Source of the DNA: Ramlibacter aurantiacus
GTDB lineage: Bacteria; Pseudomonadota; Gammaproteobacteria; Burkholderiales; Burkholderiaceae_C
Reading direction: 5' to 3'
DNA length: 64,000 nucleotides
NCBI RefSeq assembly: GCF_016722895.1
Contig: NZ_JAEQNA010000004.1
Span: 1 to 64,000, forward strand
Shown: positions 53,384 through 64,000 of the stretch, piece by piece
How the letters are laid out: every line of letters begins with the position of its first letter
Position numbering within the stretch: position 1 is the stretch's first letter
Program-made: the position numbers and the translations under genes
Notes under the pieces: generated by a model
Database searches by the model: none
What the model was told of the DNA's origin: nothing
What the model saw: the letters and a program-made list of their open reading frames with translations, nothing else

Positions 53384-54388
53384 ATGAATGGAGACTTGCT
53401 CGACGCCATCGCCCGGCGCGAACTGCTGCGGCGCGCCGGGCTGGGTGCGCTGGCCCTGGCGGCCGGCAGCTCGGCCCTCGCCCAGGCCGGCGACTACCCG
53501 CGCCGGCCGATCCGGGTGGTGGTGAACAACGCCGCCGGGGGTGGCGTGGACGTGGTGGCGCGCGCCATCACGCAGCCCATGAGCGAAGCGATCGGGCAAC
53601 CGGTGGTGATCGACAACCGCGGCGGCGCGGGCGGCCTGATCGGCGGCGAGGCCGTGGCCAAGGCCGACGCGGACGGCTACACGCTGCTGGCCACCGCCGG
53701 CAGCATGGTGGTGATCGCACCCCACCTGTACCGCAAGATCGCCTTCGATCCCATGAAGGACCTGGTGCCGGTAGCCCCCGCAGGCCGCGCGACGCTGTTC
53801 CTGGTGGTGCGCCAGGGCATCCCGGTGCAGAACGTGGACCAGTTCATCCGCCACCTCAAGGCCAACGCCGGCAAGCTGAGCTACGGCTCGGCGGGCAACG
53901 GCAGCTCGCTGCACCTGGCCGGCGAGATGTTCAAGCAGCAGGCCGGCGTGGACGCGGTGCACGTGCCCTACAAGGGCGCCGCCCCGGCCATCCAGGACCT
54001 GCTGGGCGGTCAGCTCGACTTCATGTTCGACTCGGGCACGGCGCTGGAACACGTGCGCTCGGGCCGCCTGCGCCTGCTGGCCGTGGCCAACATGGCCCGC
54101 TCCTCGCTGTTCCCGGACGTGCCCACCCTGGACCAGTCCGGCCTGAAGGGCTTCGACGCCGGCAGCACCTACGGTTTCTTCGCGCCGGCCAACACGCCGG
54201 CCGAGGTCGTCAACCGCCTGAACACCGAGATCAACCGCACCATGTCGCTCAAGCCGGTGCGCGACCGGCTCATGGCCATCGGGGCCGAGCCGACCCAGGG
54301 CACGCCGCAGCAGTTCGCCGCCGTGCTGCGCGAGGACAGCCGCCGCTTCGGCGAGATCGTGCGCGAGCGCAAGATCACCATCGAGTGA
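53384..54388 (+). CDS. Bug/TctC-family periplasmic solute receptor
   Basis: This is a 334-residue receptor. The signal (RRELLRRAGLGALALAAGSS) has a twin-arginine look (RRELLRR), unlike the other Bug receptors here. The core is YPRRPIRVVVNNAAGGGVDV. It ends the dehydrogenase/aldolase cassette, has no transporter partner beside it, and is followed by a strong terminator. Confidence 0.92.
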   Translation: MNGDLLDAIARRELLRRAGLGALALAAGSSALAQAGDYPRRPIRVVVNNAAGGGVDVVARAITQPMSEAIGQPVVIDNRGGAGGLIGGEAVAKADADGYTLLATAGSMVVIAPHLYRKIAFDPMKDLVPVAPAGRATLFLVVRQGIPVQNVDQFIRHLKANAGKLSYGSAGNGSSLHLAGEMFKQQAGVDAVHVPYKGAAPAIQDLLGGQLDFMFDSGTALEHVRSGRLRLLAVANMARSSLFPDVPTLDQSGLKGFDAGSTYGFFAPANTPAEVVNRLNTEINRTMSLKPVRDRLMAIGAEPTQGTPQQFAAVLREDSRRFGEIVRERKITIE

Positions 54389-54406
54389 TCGGCCGTCGCT
54401 GACGAG

Positions 54407-54443
54407 AAAGCCGCCTTCCCTGGCTGGGAGAGGCGGCTTTTTT
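54407..54443 (+). terminator. Intrinsic terminator after the Bug receptor
   Basis: The stem AAAGCCGCC/GGCGGCTTT (54407-54415 with 54432-54440) encloses an inner TCCC/GGGA pairing and is followed by further T residues. It separates this operon from the convergent CoA-ligase gene. Confidence 0.85.
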
Positions 54444-54456
54444 CCTGGGCGCCGTG

Positions 54457-56303
<1,847 letters not shown>

Positions 56304-56307
<4 letters not shown>

Positions 56308-57734
56308 ACGGTCGCGGGCTGCGCCACCGGCTGGCGCACGTAGGCGCCCTGCTTGATCAACGCGGCCTGCAGCGAGGGCACGTCCACGTGGCGCGGCTCC
56401 ACGCCCTGCGCCACCGCCAGCGCCGCCGCCACGCCCGCCGCCTGGCCGGTCAGCCAGCACTGCGGGATCTCACGCATGAAGCCGTGCGAGTTCTTGTCGC
56501 ACGAGACGTGGCGGCCGCAGGCCAGCAGGCCGTCGAGCTTCTCGGGCACCAGTGCACCGTAGGGGATGGAGATGTTGGGAAACTTGGGCGACACGGCCGG
56601 CGTCACGCCCACCTCGTCGGCCAGGGTGGCGCCGGTGGGCCACTGCGCGCGCTCCAGCCGGCCCACGCCCTTGAGGCGGCGCGCATGGCGCACGCCCAGC
56701 TGCGGCGCGCTGAGCATCATGTAGGCGTTCTCGAAGCCCGGCGCGTTCCTGCGGAAGTACTCCAGGTGCCTGGCCATGGCTCGGTGCGAGCGGATCTCGA
56801 CCTCGGTGAGGTCGTCGACGTCGAGCGCCGAGTAGCCCGACTGGCGCGGCCCCATGAACACGGCGATGTCGTTGCGCCAGCTCACGTAGGGCTTCTCGAA
56901 CAAGCCGCACTCCTCGCGGCCGCGCTGCATGAAAGCGGAGAAGGCATCAGGCTGGCCGGAGCGGAAGGCGATCCACCGATTCATGTCGACCCCACCGAAC
57001 AGCCAGGCGGTGTTCATGCAGTGGTGTGCGTCGCCCTCCTCGATGTCGCTCTCGTAGGCGGCGCCGGCGCGGGCGAACAGGTCGCCATCTCCGGTGGCAT
57101 CGACCACCACCTTGGCCATGATGGCCATGCGCCCTTCCTTGCTCTCGAAGATCACGCCACGGGTCGCGCCGTCCTGCACGATCGGCTGGCAGGCCCAGGA
57201 GTGGTAGACCAGCTTCACCCCGCGCTCCAGCGCGATCTCCTGCGACAGCAGCTTGAGCCGCTCGGGGTCGATGGTGGGCGACCAGGTGACGATGCCGTGC
57301 CAGGCGGCGGTGCGGAAGGACCAGTGGTGCGCCTTGGCCGGGTCCTGGCTGCCCCAGTCGGGGCGGTCGGGGCCGGCCACCGCATCGGGCGGCAGGCGGT
57401 CGAACAACTCCTCGGCGAAGCCGCGGATGACGTGCTTGCCCTGCCAATCGGTCATGCGATCGATCCAGATCACCAGGCCACCGGTGGACAGGCCGCCCAG
57501 GTGGTTGTAGCGCTCGAGCAGGACCACGTCGGCGCCCTCGCGCGCGGCGGCCGCGGCGGCGGCGGTGCCGGACGGGCCGCCACCGACGACCAGCACGTCG
57601 CAACGGTGGTAGATGGGGATGTCACGGCCGGGCTCGGGCCAGGTGCCCAGGTCGGGCCGGGGGCCGCGGCGCGCGGGGCGCTCGAAGACGTCGGCGGTGA
57701 GGATGCGCTCGTCGCTGCGGGTGATGACTTTCAT
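56304..57734 (-). CDS. FAD-dependent oxidoreductase
   Basis: This is a 476-residue flavoprotein of the FAD_oxidored family. The dinucleotide loop is VLVVGGGPSGTAAAAAAARE near residue 48, followed by ERYNHLGGLSTGGLV. The reducing partner and substrate are unknown. It is co-transcribed with the CoA ligase gene. The ATG at 57734 is the first in the frame with an N-terminus of reasonable length. Confidence 0.88.
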
Positions 57735-58033
57735 GGGTGGACGGCTGGTGAGGGTGATCTGGCGATGCTAGGTGCAGGGGGGCGGGGCAGGCATCAGGAT
57801 CGTGCGGGCACCGATGCGTTCTTCGCATGGGCGGTGGCGTGGACGGCCCACCGCGCAGACGGTAGCGGCTCGGATGGCTCAGTGCAACGCGGCCGCAACC
57901 TACACTGGCAATCACCAGCCCCCATGCTCCAAAACCAGCTCAACTTCCGGCAACTGGCTCGACGAAGCGCAAAGCACACCGAGCAGACTTGTATGACCGC
58001 CTCCGGTCGCCGACCCGTCGTGGGTGCACGGCC
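57735..58033. other. Gene-free gap between the FAD oxidoreductase and the AlbA_2 gene
   Basis: This 299-base gap between divergent genes contains no convincing coding frame, hairpin terminator or repeat. It must hold both promoters; none stands out. Confidence 0.5.
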
Positions 58034-59925
58034 ATGATCCGCACCGCCGAAGACCTCCTGCAGGAACTGCTCGCCGTCGACGAGTCGCAGCGCATCGAGG
58101 CCAAGCGCGCTTCGCAGATCGACCGCTCGGTGATGGAGACGGTGGTGGCCTTCTCCAACGAACCTGGCTTGGGCGGCGGCTACCTGCTGCTGGGCGTCGA
58201 GCGTGACCCAGACGACCTGTTCGGCACCTCGTACCGCGTGGTCGGCTTAACCGATCCCGACAAGCTGCAGTCTGATCTGGCCAGCCAGTGCGCCAGCATG
58301 CTCAATCGTCCGGTACGTCCTCGCATTGCAGTCGAGACGCTGCGCGGGAAGCCCGTCCTGGTGATCTGGGTGCCCGAGCTTGCACCAGCGGAGAAGCCTA
58401 TCTTTCTGACCAAGCTGGGCTTGCCCCGGGGCGCCTTCCGCCGGGTCGGCTCCACCGACCAGGAGAGCAGCGAGGACGACCTCATGGCCTTGTATGCCGG
58501 CCAGCAGGTGGACGCTTTCGACGGCGCGGTGCTCCCGGACACCGACCTGCACGACATCGACGCCGCTGCAGTGCAGGAGTACCGCCGCCTGCGAGAGCGC
58601 GCAAACCCCAGCGCCGAGGAACTGGGCTGGGACGATCCGGAGCGCTCGGCGCTGCGGTGCGGAATGGCGCCGAGTTGCGCCCGACCGTAGCAGGTCTGCT
58701 TCTGTTCGGTACGGCGGCGGCACTGCGGCGCTGCTTTCCCATGATGCGCATCGACTACATCCGCGTGCCGGGTCGGCAGTGGGTGGAAGACCCGAACCAT
58801 CGATTCGACACACTGGAAATCCGCGCGCCCATGCTCACCGCCATTCGTCGCGCGGAGGCTGCCGTCCGCGACGAACTGATGCAATCGTTCTCGCTGCCGG
58901 AAGGCGCGCTCAGCCGAGAAGACGAACCGGCGCTGCCGCTGCGCGTGATCCGGGAGGCCATCGTCAATGCAGTGATGCACCGGAGCTACCGTATCCACGG
59001 TGCAATCCAGATCATCCGTTATGCCAACCGGCTGGAGGTGCGGAACCCCGGCCACTCGATCAAGGCGGAGGAGCAGCTCGGCGAGCCGGGCAGCGAAACC
59101 CGCAACCCGCGCATCGCCGCCGTGCTGCACGAAGTGAACGTCGCGGAGACCAAAGGGAGCGGCATCCGCGCCATGCGCGAACTGATGCAGGCGCACGACT
59201 TGCTGCCGCCGACATTCGAGTCCACCCGTCGTCCCGACCAGTTCGTCGCGACGTTCCTGTTCCACCACTTCCTCGTGCCGGAAGACCTGGCGTGGCTGCG
59301 CGCATTGACGAGCGAGGCGCTCTCCGACGAGGAGGCCCGTGCCCTGGTCTTTGTTCGGGAACTGGGCGCCATCAATAACGCGGCATACCGCCACATCAAT
59401 CGGACCGATACGCTCAATGCGTCGGTCCACCTGCGTCGCCTGCGGGATCTGGGCTTGCTCTCGATGAAGGGGAGCGGCAACCGTACTTACTACGTTGCAG
59501 GACCGGCGTACGAGCGTGCGGCTGACTTCCGCCAATCGCAAGGCCAAATCCCCACCAGCTCATCGCCTGATACACACCAGGCGTCGGCAAATACCCCCCA
59601 GGCTGGGGCGAATACCCTCCAGCCAGCAATCGGCCCAGGCGCCTTGCCGGAGGCGCTGCGGCAACGTCTCCCCGCGCCCGGAACCAAGCCGCGCCGGCAG
59701 GCCATGCAAGCTCTTCTGGTTGAGCTTTGCGCCTGGAAGCCCCTGAGCGCCAGAGAGCTTGCGACCCTTCTGGGGCGGCAGGACCATAAACACCTCGTCC
59801 GGGAACTGCTGAGTCCGATGGTGGCCGAGGGACTCCTGGCCTACACCATTCCAGAGATGGAAAACCACCCCGATCAGCGCTATGTGGCACCGAATGCCCG
59901 CGCCACAACCGAAGGCTCGAACTAG
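58034..59925 (+). pseudogene. AlbA_2 (Schlafen-like) and ATPase-domain gene, broken by a frameshift
   Basis: The first frame (58034-58690) encodes an AlbA_2 domain (QRIEAKRASQIDRSVMETVV to GYLLLGVER) and stops at TAG 58690. The protein continues in the -1 frame to 59925 with RNGAELRPTVAGLLLFG, then an HATPase-like segment (VIREAIVNAVMHRSYRIHG, VAETKGSGIRAMRELM) and a winged-helix tail. The two parts join between about 58640 and 58665. One base seems to be missing. A sequencing error or a true inactivation are equally possible; no slippery heptamer is seen. Such proteins are often regulators or defence factors. Confidence 0.75.
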
Positions 59926-60068
59926 GCTCCTGAACGAAGCCTGTTCACACGGGCCCTGAACAAGCTTGAGCAGGGATCAGCGCGAGCCGCGAAGCCATTG
60001 CAGGGACGAACGGGCATGCTGGCGCCCTGCGGGCATGGGCTGAGCACCGGGGCACGAACGCCCGTTCT
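59926..60068. other. Convergent gap with inverted repeats
   Basis: CCCTG (59954) and CAGGG (59971) frame a CAAG/CTTG stem, and GAACGGGC (60008) pairs with GCCCGTTC (60060). These could end transcripts of both converging genes; there is no long T tract. Confidence 0.35.
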
Positions 60069-60956
60069 TCAAGCCTCCGCCATCTCCACCAGCGGCAGAT
60101 CCCCCACCACCGTCGTGCGCCGCAAATCCCGACGCTCGCTGAAGTCATCGAACGGTGTCGCCCGGTGCATGGTGCAGCGGTTGTCCCACAGCAGCAGGTC
60201 ACCCACGCGCCACTTGTGCTGGTAGACGAACTGCGGCTGCGTGGCGAACTCGGTCAGCTCCTTCAGCAAGGCGCGGCCCTCTTCCACCGGCATGCCCACC
60301 ACATGCGAGGCATGCGAGGCCAGGAACAGCGACTTGCGACCCGAGCGCGGATGCGTCTGCACCAGGAACTGCTTGGTCGGACGGCGCCGCTGGAGTTCTT
60401 CCTCGGTGAACTCGAAGCCCACCAGCTTGCGCGAGTAGAACGCCGAGTGCTCGACCACCAGGCCCTCGATGCGCCGCTTCATGTCCGACGGCAACGCGTC
60501 GTAGGCGGCGCGCATGTCGGCGAACTCGGTGTCGGCGCCCGCGCCGGGGATGACGCGCGCCGACAGGATCGAGTAGCCGGCGCCGCCGGGCTGGAACGAG
60601 CTGTCGGTGTGCCACATCAGGTTGGCGTTGCGGTAGGCACGGCGGCGGTCGCTGTCTTCCAGGATCTGGTTGTTCTCGTCCAGGTTCGAGACATCGAACA
60701 GCTCGGGGTACTTCATGCGCACGACCTCCTGGCTGCCGCGCCCGAAGTGGGGCGAGCTCTCCAGGGGGCCGAACAGGCGGCTGAAGGCGATCTGCTGCTC
60801 GTCGCCGATCTGCTGGTCGCGGAAGACCGACACGCCATAGGCGTCCATCGCCTGCATGGTGGCCTCGGCCATCTGCGGGGTGGATTCGACACGCAGGTCG
60901 GCGCCGATCAGCTCGCAGGCGAACGTGGGGGTGACGGGCTTGATGGTGAATGGCAT
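60069..60956 (-). CDS. TauD/TfdA-family Fe(II)/2-oxoglutarate-dependent dioxygenase
   Basis: This is a 295-residue enzyme close in layout to TfdA. The iron triad is H-T-D in NLMWHTDSSFQPGG near residue 115 and the distal histidine in RCTMHRATPFDD near 265; the 2-oxoglutarate arginine fits in RRDLRRTTV. It probably cleaves an ether, phenoxyacid or sulfonate side chain. It is the third gene of the minus-strand IlvD-like/Bug/TauD operon, 16 bases after the receptor gene. Confidence 0.92.
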   Translation of the reverse strand: MPFTIKPVTPTFACELIGADLRVESTPQMAEATMQAMDAYGVSVFRDQQIGDEQQIAFSRLFGPLESSPHFGRGSQEVVRMKYPELFDVSNLDENNQILEDSDRRRAYRNANLMWHTDSSFQPGGAGYSILSARVIPGAGADTEFADMRAAYDALPSDMKRRIEGLVVEHSAFYSRKLVGFEFTEEELQRRRPTKQFLVQTHPRSGRKSLFLASHASHVVGMPVEEGRALLKELTEFATQPQFVYQHKWRVGDLLLWDNRCTMHRATPFDDFSERRDLRRTTVVGDLPLVEMAEA

Positions 60957-60972
60957 GTCGCTCTCCCCGGCC

Positions 60973-61956
60973 TCAGTCGATGCTGATGTTGGCCTTGCGG
61001 ACCACGGCTTCCCAGCGCTTGAGCTCGTCGCGCACGAACTGGTCGAACTGCTCGGGGCTGGAGCCGATCGGCTCGAGGCCGATGTCGAGCAGCCGCTTCT
61101 TCAGGTCTTCGGTGCGCAGCGCCTTCGCGACGTCGTCGCTGATCTTGCGCACCAGCTCGCGCGGCGTGGCGGCGGGCACGACGAGGCCGTTGATGCTCTG
61201 CACGTTGAAGCCCTGCAGCACCTCGCCAAAAGCCGGGATGTCGGGTGCGCTGGGGTCGCGCTTGGCGCTCAGGACCGCGATGGGCTTGAGGCGGCCACTC
61301 TTGATGTGCGGCATGCTGGCGAACAGCGGATCGATCAGCAGCTCGACCCGGCCGTCGGACACGTCCGGGTAGGCGCCACCGCTGCCCTTGTAGGGGATGT
61401 GCACCATCTCGATGCCGGCCTGCTGCTTGAGCAGTTCGCCGCCCAGGTGCATGGAGCTGCCCGCGCCGGGCGTGGCGTAGCTCAGCTTGCCCGGATTGGC
61501 CTTGGCATAGGCGATCAGTTCGCGCAGGTTGTTGAACGGTGTCTTGGGCGAGGCCACCAGGACGATGCCCGAGACCGCGGTCATGCCGACGCCGGCCAGG
61601 TCCTTGAGCGTGTCGAAGGGCATGGACTTGCGCAGGCTGGGATTGATCACGTGCGAGGTGACCACCATGCCCAGCGTGTAGCCGTCCGGCGCCGATTTGG
61701 CGACGAAGTCGGTGCCCAGCACGGTGCCGGCGCCCGGCTTGTATTCCACGATGATGTTCTGGCCCCAGATCTTCTGCAGCTCGCCCTGCATCAGGCGCGC
61801 CAGGATGTCGATGCCGCCACCGGGCACGTTGGGCACGATCAGCCGGATGGGCTTGTTCGGCCAGTTGCTGGTGGCGCCCTGGGCCATGGCCGCGAACGGC
61901 AGGGGAGTGGTCGCGGCGGCGGCCACGGCGAGCAGTTGACGTCGGTTGAGTTTCAT
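60973..61956 (-). CDS. Bug/TctC-family periplasmic solute receptor
   Basis: This is a 327-residue receptor with signal peptide MKLNRRQLLAVAAAATTPLP and AMAQ cleavage region. The core is WPNKPIRLIVPNVPGGGIDI. It lies between the IlvD-like and TauD-like genes, which suggests it delivers the pathway substrate or a relative; no tctAB-like genes are beside it. Confidence 0.93.
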   Translation of the reverse strand: MKLNRRQLLAVAAAATTPLPFAAMAQGATSNWPNKPIRLIVPNVPGGGIDILARLMQGELQKIWGQNIIVEYKPGAGTVLGTDFVAKSAPDGYTLGMVVTSHVINPSLRKSMPFDTLKDLAGVGMTAVSGIVLVASPKTPFNNLRELIAYAKANPGKLSYATPGAGSSMHLGGELLKQQAGIEMVHIPYKGSGGAYPDVSDGRVELLIDPLFASMPHIKSGRLKPIAVLSAKRDPSAPDIPAFGEVLQGFNVQSINGLVVPAATPRELVRKISDDVAKALRTEDLKKRLLDIGLEPIGSSPEQFDQFVRDELKRWEAVVRKANISID

Positions 61957-62003
61957 CGTTTGTCTCCGATGGTTGATGTGGGTCAAGGAATGCGAAAACG
62001 TCT

Positions 62004-63686
62004 TCAGCGGGTCGAGTTGCGCAGCACCGCCCCCTCGTGCACGGGACCGACGTTGTCGCGGTAGATGGTGAGCCAGCCGCGCGGCACCGGCACGCCGAAT
62101 TCTCGCTTTTCGGCCCGACGCTGCTGCAGGGTTTCCTCGGGGACGTGCAGGTCGACGATGCGCCGTTCGACGTCGATCTCGATCTCGTCGCCTTCGTTGA
62201 TCAGGCCGATGGGGCCGCCGTCGCCCGCCTCGGGCGAGGCTTCGCCCACGACCAGGCCCTTGTTGACCAGGCCGGAGAGCTGCCCCTCGGTGATCACGGC
62301 CACGTCGTCGATCAGACCCGCGCCGTCGAGCGCGAACACGACGGCCGAGGTCATCGCCATGCCGGGGCCGCCGCGCACGCCCAGGCCGCGCAGCACGACC
62401 ACCGAGCCGCGACGAACCTGGCCCGCCTTGATGGCCGCGAGCGCCTCGTCGCGTGAATGGAAAAGCTGCGCCGGACCACGAAAGCGCATGGTGCGGCCCT
62501 CGGTGCCACCGATGCGGACGATGCCGCCGCCGGGCAGCAGGCTGCCGCGCACGATGTTGAGCGAGGGCACGCGCGAGAGCGGCTGCTCCAGGGTGGCGAT
62601 GGCACCCGGCGCACCGGGCTGCACGCCGGCCAGCACCTCGCCGACCCTGCGGCCGCTCACGGTGAGCACCTCCCGATCGAGCAGCGGCTCCAGCCGCTTG
62701 AGCAGGGTGAGCGCGCCACCGGCCTGCTCGAACTCGGCGATGGTGCCGTGGCCGTTGGGACGCACCGCCGCCAGCAGCGGAGTGGTGCGGGCGCACTCGT
62801 CGAAAACGGTGTAGAGGTCGATGTCCAGGCCGGCTTCCACGGCCACGGCCTGCAGGTGCTTCACGGCATTGATGGAGCCGCTGACGCTGAGCACCGCGAT
62901 GGCGGCGTTGCGGAAGGCGCCGGCAGTGAGCACGTCGCGCGGCTTGAGGTCCTGCCACACCATCTCGACGATGCGGCGGCCCGAGGCGCGGGCGTTGTCG
63001 AACATCTTGTCGCTGAGCGCCTGCACCGGCGCCGAACCCGGCAGGCTCATGCCGAGTGACTCGGCGGCGATGTGCATGGTGTTGGCGGTGCCCATGCCGG
63101 CGCACACGCCCGGGCTGCGCACGGCGTTGTCCGCGAGGTTGGCCAGCTCATCGACCGTGATGCCGCCGCTGGCGATGTAGCCGGCGCGAAGGAAGACCTC
63201 CTCGATGTCGACCGACTCGCCCTTGTATTCGCCGGTCTGCTGGTAGCCGCAGCTGACGATGAGGGCCGGCACGTTCATGCGCGCCGCGGCCATGAGCTGG
63301 CCGGGCGTGGTCTTGTCGCACGAGGCCAGGCAGACCATGCCGTCGAGCAGCGCGCCGTCGACGGCCACTTCGATGTCGTTGGCGATGAGGTCGCGTGTGG
63401 GCAGGATGTAGCTACCGCCGCAGCCGGCGCTGGTGATGAAGTCGCTCGAGGCCGCGGTGCGGATCTCGAAGGGCACGCCGCCGGCCTCGCGGATGGCCTT
63501 GGAGACCTCGGCCGCCACCTCGTCGAGGTGCGAGAAGCAGCTCGACAGCTTCGAGGACGAGTTCACCACCGCGATCTTGGGCCTGGTGAGCTCCTCGTCG
63601 TTCAGACCCAGCGCCCGCCACTGGGCGCGGCGGCCGGCCCACAAGGTGGAGCCGGGCTGGAGGTTGCTTCGGAGGGGTCGGGTCAT
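62004..63686 (-). CDS. Dihydroxy-acid/sugar-acid dehydratase (IlvD/Edd family)
   Basis: This is a 560-residue iron-sulfur dehydratase. Cluster-ligand candidates are C50 (KLSSCFSHLD), C123 in ASCDKTTPGQ and C195 in GVCAGMGTA; K125 of CDK matches the carbamylated lysine. It is shorter than 6-phosphogluconate dehydratase and could serve in isoleucine/valine synthesis, but its place beside a Bug receptor and a TauD-like gene points to catabolism of a sugar acid or aliphatic diol acid. The ATG at 63686 opens MTRPLRSNLQPG; upstream frame is unconserved. Confidence 0.9.
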   Translation of the reverse strand: MTRPLRSNLQPGSTLWAGRRAQWRALGLNDEELTRPKIAVVNSSSKLSSCFSHLDEVAAEVSKAIREAGGVPFEIRTAASSDFITSAGCGGSYILPTRDLIANDIEVAVDGALLDGMVCLASCDKTTPGQLMAAARMNVPALIVSCGYQQTGEYKGESVDIEEVFLRAGYIASGGITVDELANLADNAVRSPGVCAGMGTANTMHIAAESLGMSLPGSAPVQALSDKMFDNARASGRRIVEMVWQDLKPRDVLTAGAFRNAAIAVLSVSGSINAVKHLQAVAVEAGLDIDLYTVFDECARTTPLLAAVRPNGHGTIAEFEQAGGALTLLKRLEPLLDREVLTVSGRRVGEVLAGVQPGAPGAIATLEQPLSRVPSLNIVRGSLLPGGGIVRIGGTEGRTMRFRGPAQLFHSRDEALAAIKAGQVRRGSVVVLRGLGVRGGPGMAMTSAVVFALDGAGLIDDVAVITEGQLSGLVNKGLVVGEASPEAGDGGPIGLINEGDEIEIDVERRIVDLHVPEETLQQRRAEKREFGVPVPRGWLTIYRDNVGPVHEGAVLRNSTR

Positions 63687-63925
63687 GGCTGTGTGCGGTT
63701 GGCGCGCGGGGAGGGGAACGATGGCAAGGATGGCAGCGCCGCCAGGGCCTGACCAATGCATCCGGGTGCCGGGGCCTCCGATTTGTTTATGGCCCACGGC
63801 CAGGGGCTTCCAATGAGCAAGCCTTATGGACAACATAAGGCCGGCGCACTCGCGCCGGCTGGCGGTCGCCGCTAACCTGCCTGCCCGCATCCCACCCGCA
63901 CCCTAGAGAACACCGAGGAGACACC

Positions 63926-64000
63926 GTGAGCGACCGGATCGACGTCCATTTCCATCCCGTGCCGGAAGGCTTCAAGCGGGCCGCCGCCGCCGCCGGGCTG
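63926..64000 (+). CDS. Amidohydrolase, N-terminal fragment (cut by window end)
   Basis: Only 25 codons are visible, from a GTG at 63926 preceded by GAGGAG. The sequence includes DVHFHPVPEG, an H-x-H metal motif as in ACMSD-type amidohydrolases. It is divergent from the IlvD-like operon. Full identity needs the sequence past the window. Confidence 0.7.
   Translation, partial: MSDRIDVHFHPVPEGFKRAAAAAGL

Noticed and set aside
58640-58690. Programmed -1 ribosomal frameshift in the AlbA_2 gene
   Set aside because: There is no slippery heptamer or clear stimulatory structure at the junction; a lost base is simpler.

Overview
The window looks like a chromosome segment of a high-GC betaproteobacterium of the order Burkholderiales, probably Comamonadaceae (Ramlibacter/Variovorax-like). 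This is an inference from five Bug/TctC-type solute receptors, a Mg-type HemB beside a HemJ-like gene, a str-operon fragment with betaproteobacterial-type proteins, and GC-rich palindromic intergenic repeats. I see no rRNA, insertion sequence, integrase, CRISPR array or replication origin. There is one tRNA, tRNA-Arg(CCG).

Housekeeping part (1-28.6 kb). The minus strand carries a hemJ-like gene, a VanZ-family gene, a thioredoxin-like ferredoxin, an alpha/beta hydrolase and dacC, followed by rpsL-rpsG-fusA. hemB is divergent from the hemJ-like gene. Next come a dienelactone-hydrolase/isomerase pair, a methyltransferase/GNAT pair, a four-gene Mla-like lipid transport operon (permease with N-terminal extension, ATPase, MCE protein, PqiC-type lipoprotein), a TSUP exporter, a diheme cytochrome c, tRNA-Arg, a mandelate-racemase-type operon with a divergent LysR, a large divergent bifunctional PBP-like protein, and a three-part fusion of an AI-2E transporter with a B12-binding-like domain and a GAF domain.

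Catabolic/accessory part (28.8-64 kb). A complete tripartite tricarboxylate transporter (tctC-tctB-tctA) is divergent from its two-component system tctD-tctE. A GntR-controlled locus follows: GntR plus a RidA/CnbZ-like protein on one strand, and on the other an eight-gene operon of FAD oxidase, TrpXYZ-like ABC importer, TauD/TfdA-like oxygenase, quinone oxidoreductase, tautomerase and SDR. Three copies of TTGTCCGAC sit in and near the divergent promoter. Further small cassettes each pair two or three catabolic enzymes with a private Bug receptor: LysR/AKR/UGSC-like/Bug; 2-hydroxyacid dehydrogenase/class II aldolase/Bug; and IlvD-like/Bug/TauD-like, which is divergent from an amidohydrolase cut by the window edge. 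Between them lie a PHA-synthase-like gene, an Hsp20 gene, an acyl-CoA ligase/FAD oxidoreductase pair and a frameshifted AlbA_2/ATPase gene.

Non-coding highlights. There is an array of five complete units of about 99 bp, each with inverted arms, at 48.2-48.7 kb. A dispersed palindromic repeat occurs four times, three of them inside operons. An intrinsic terminator lies directly in front of the hemJ-like start codon. A 414-bp gap upstream of the TSUP gene ends in another strong terminator. Functions are read from motifs by eye; no database search was run.
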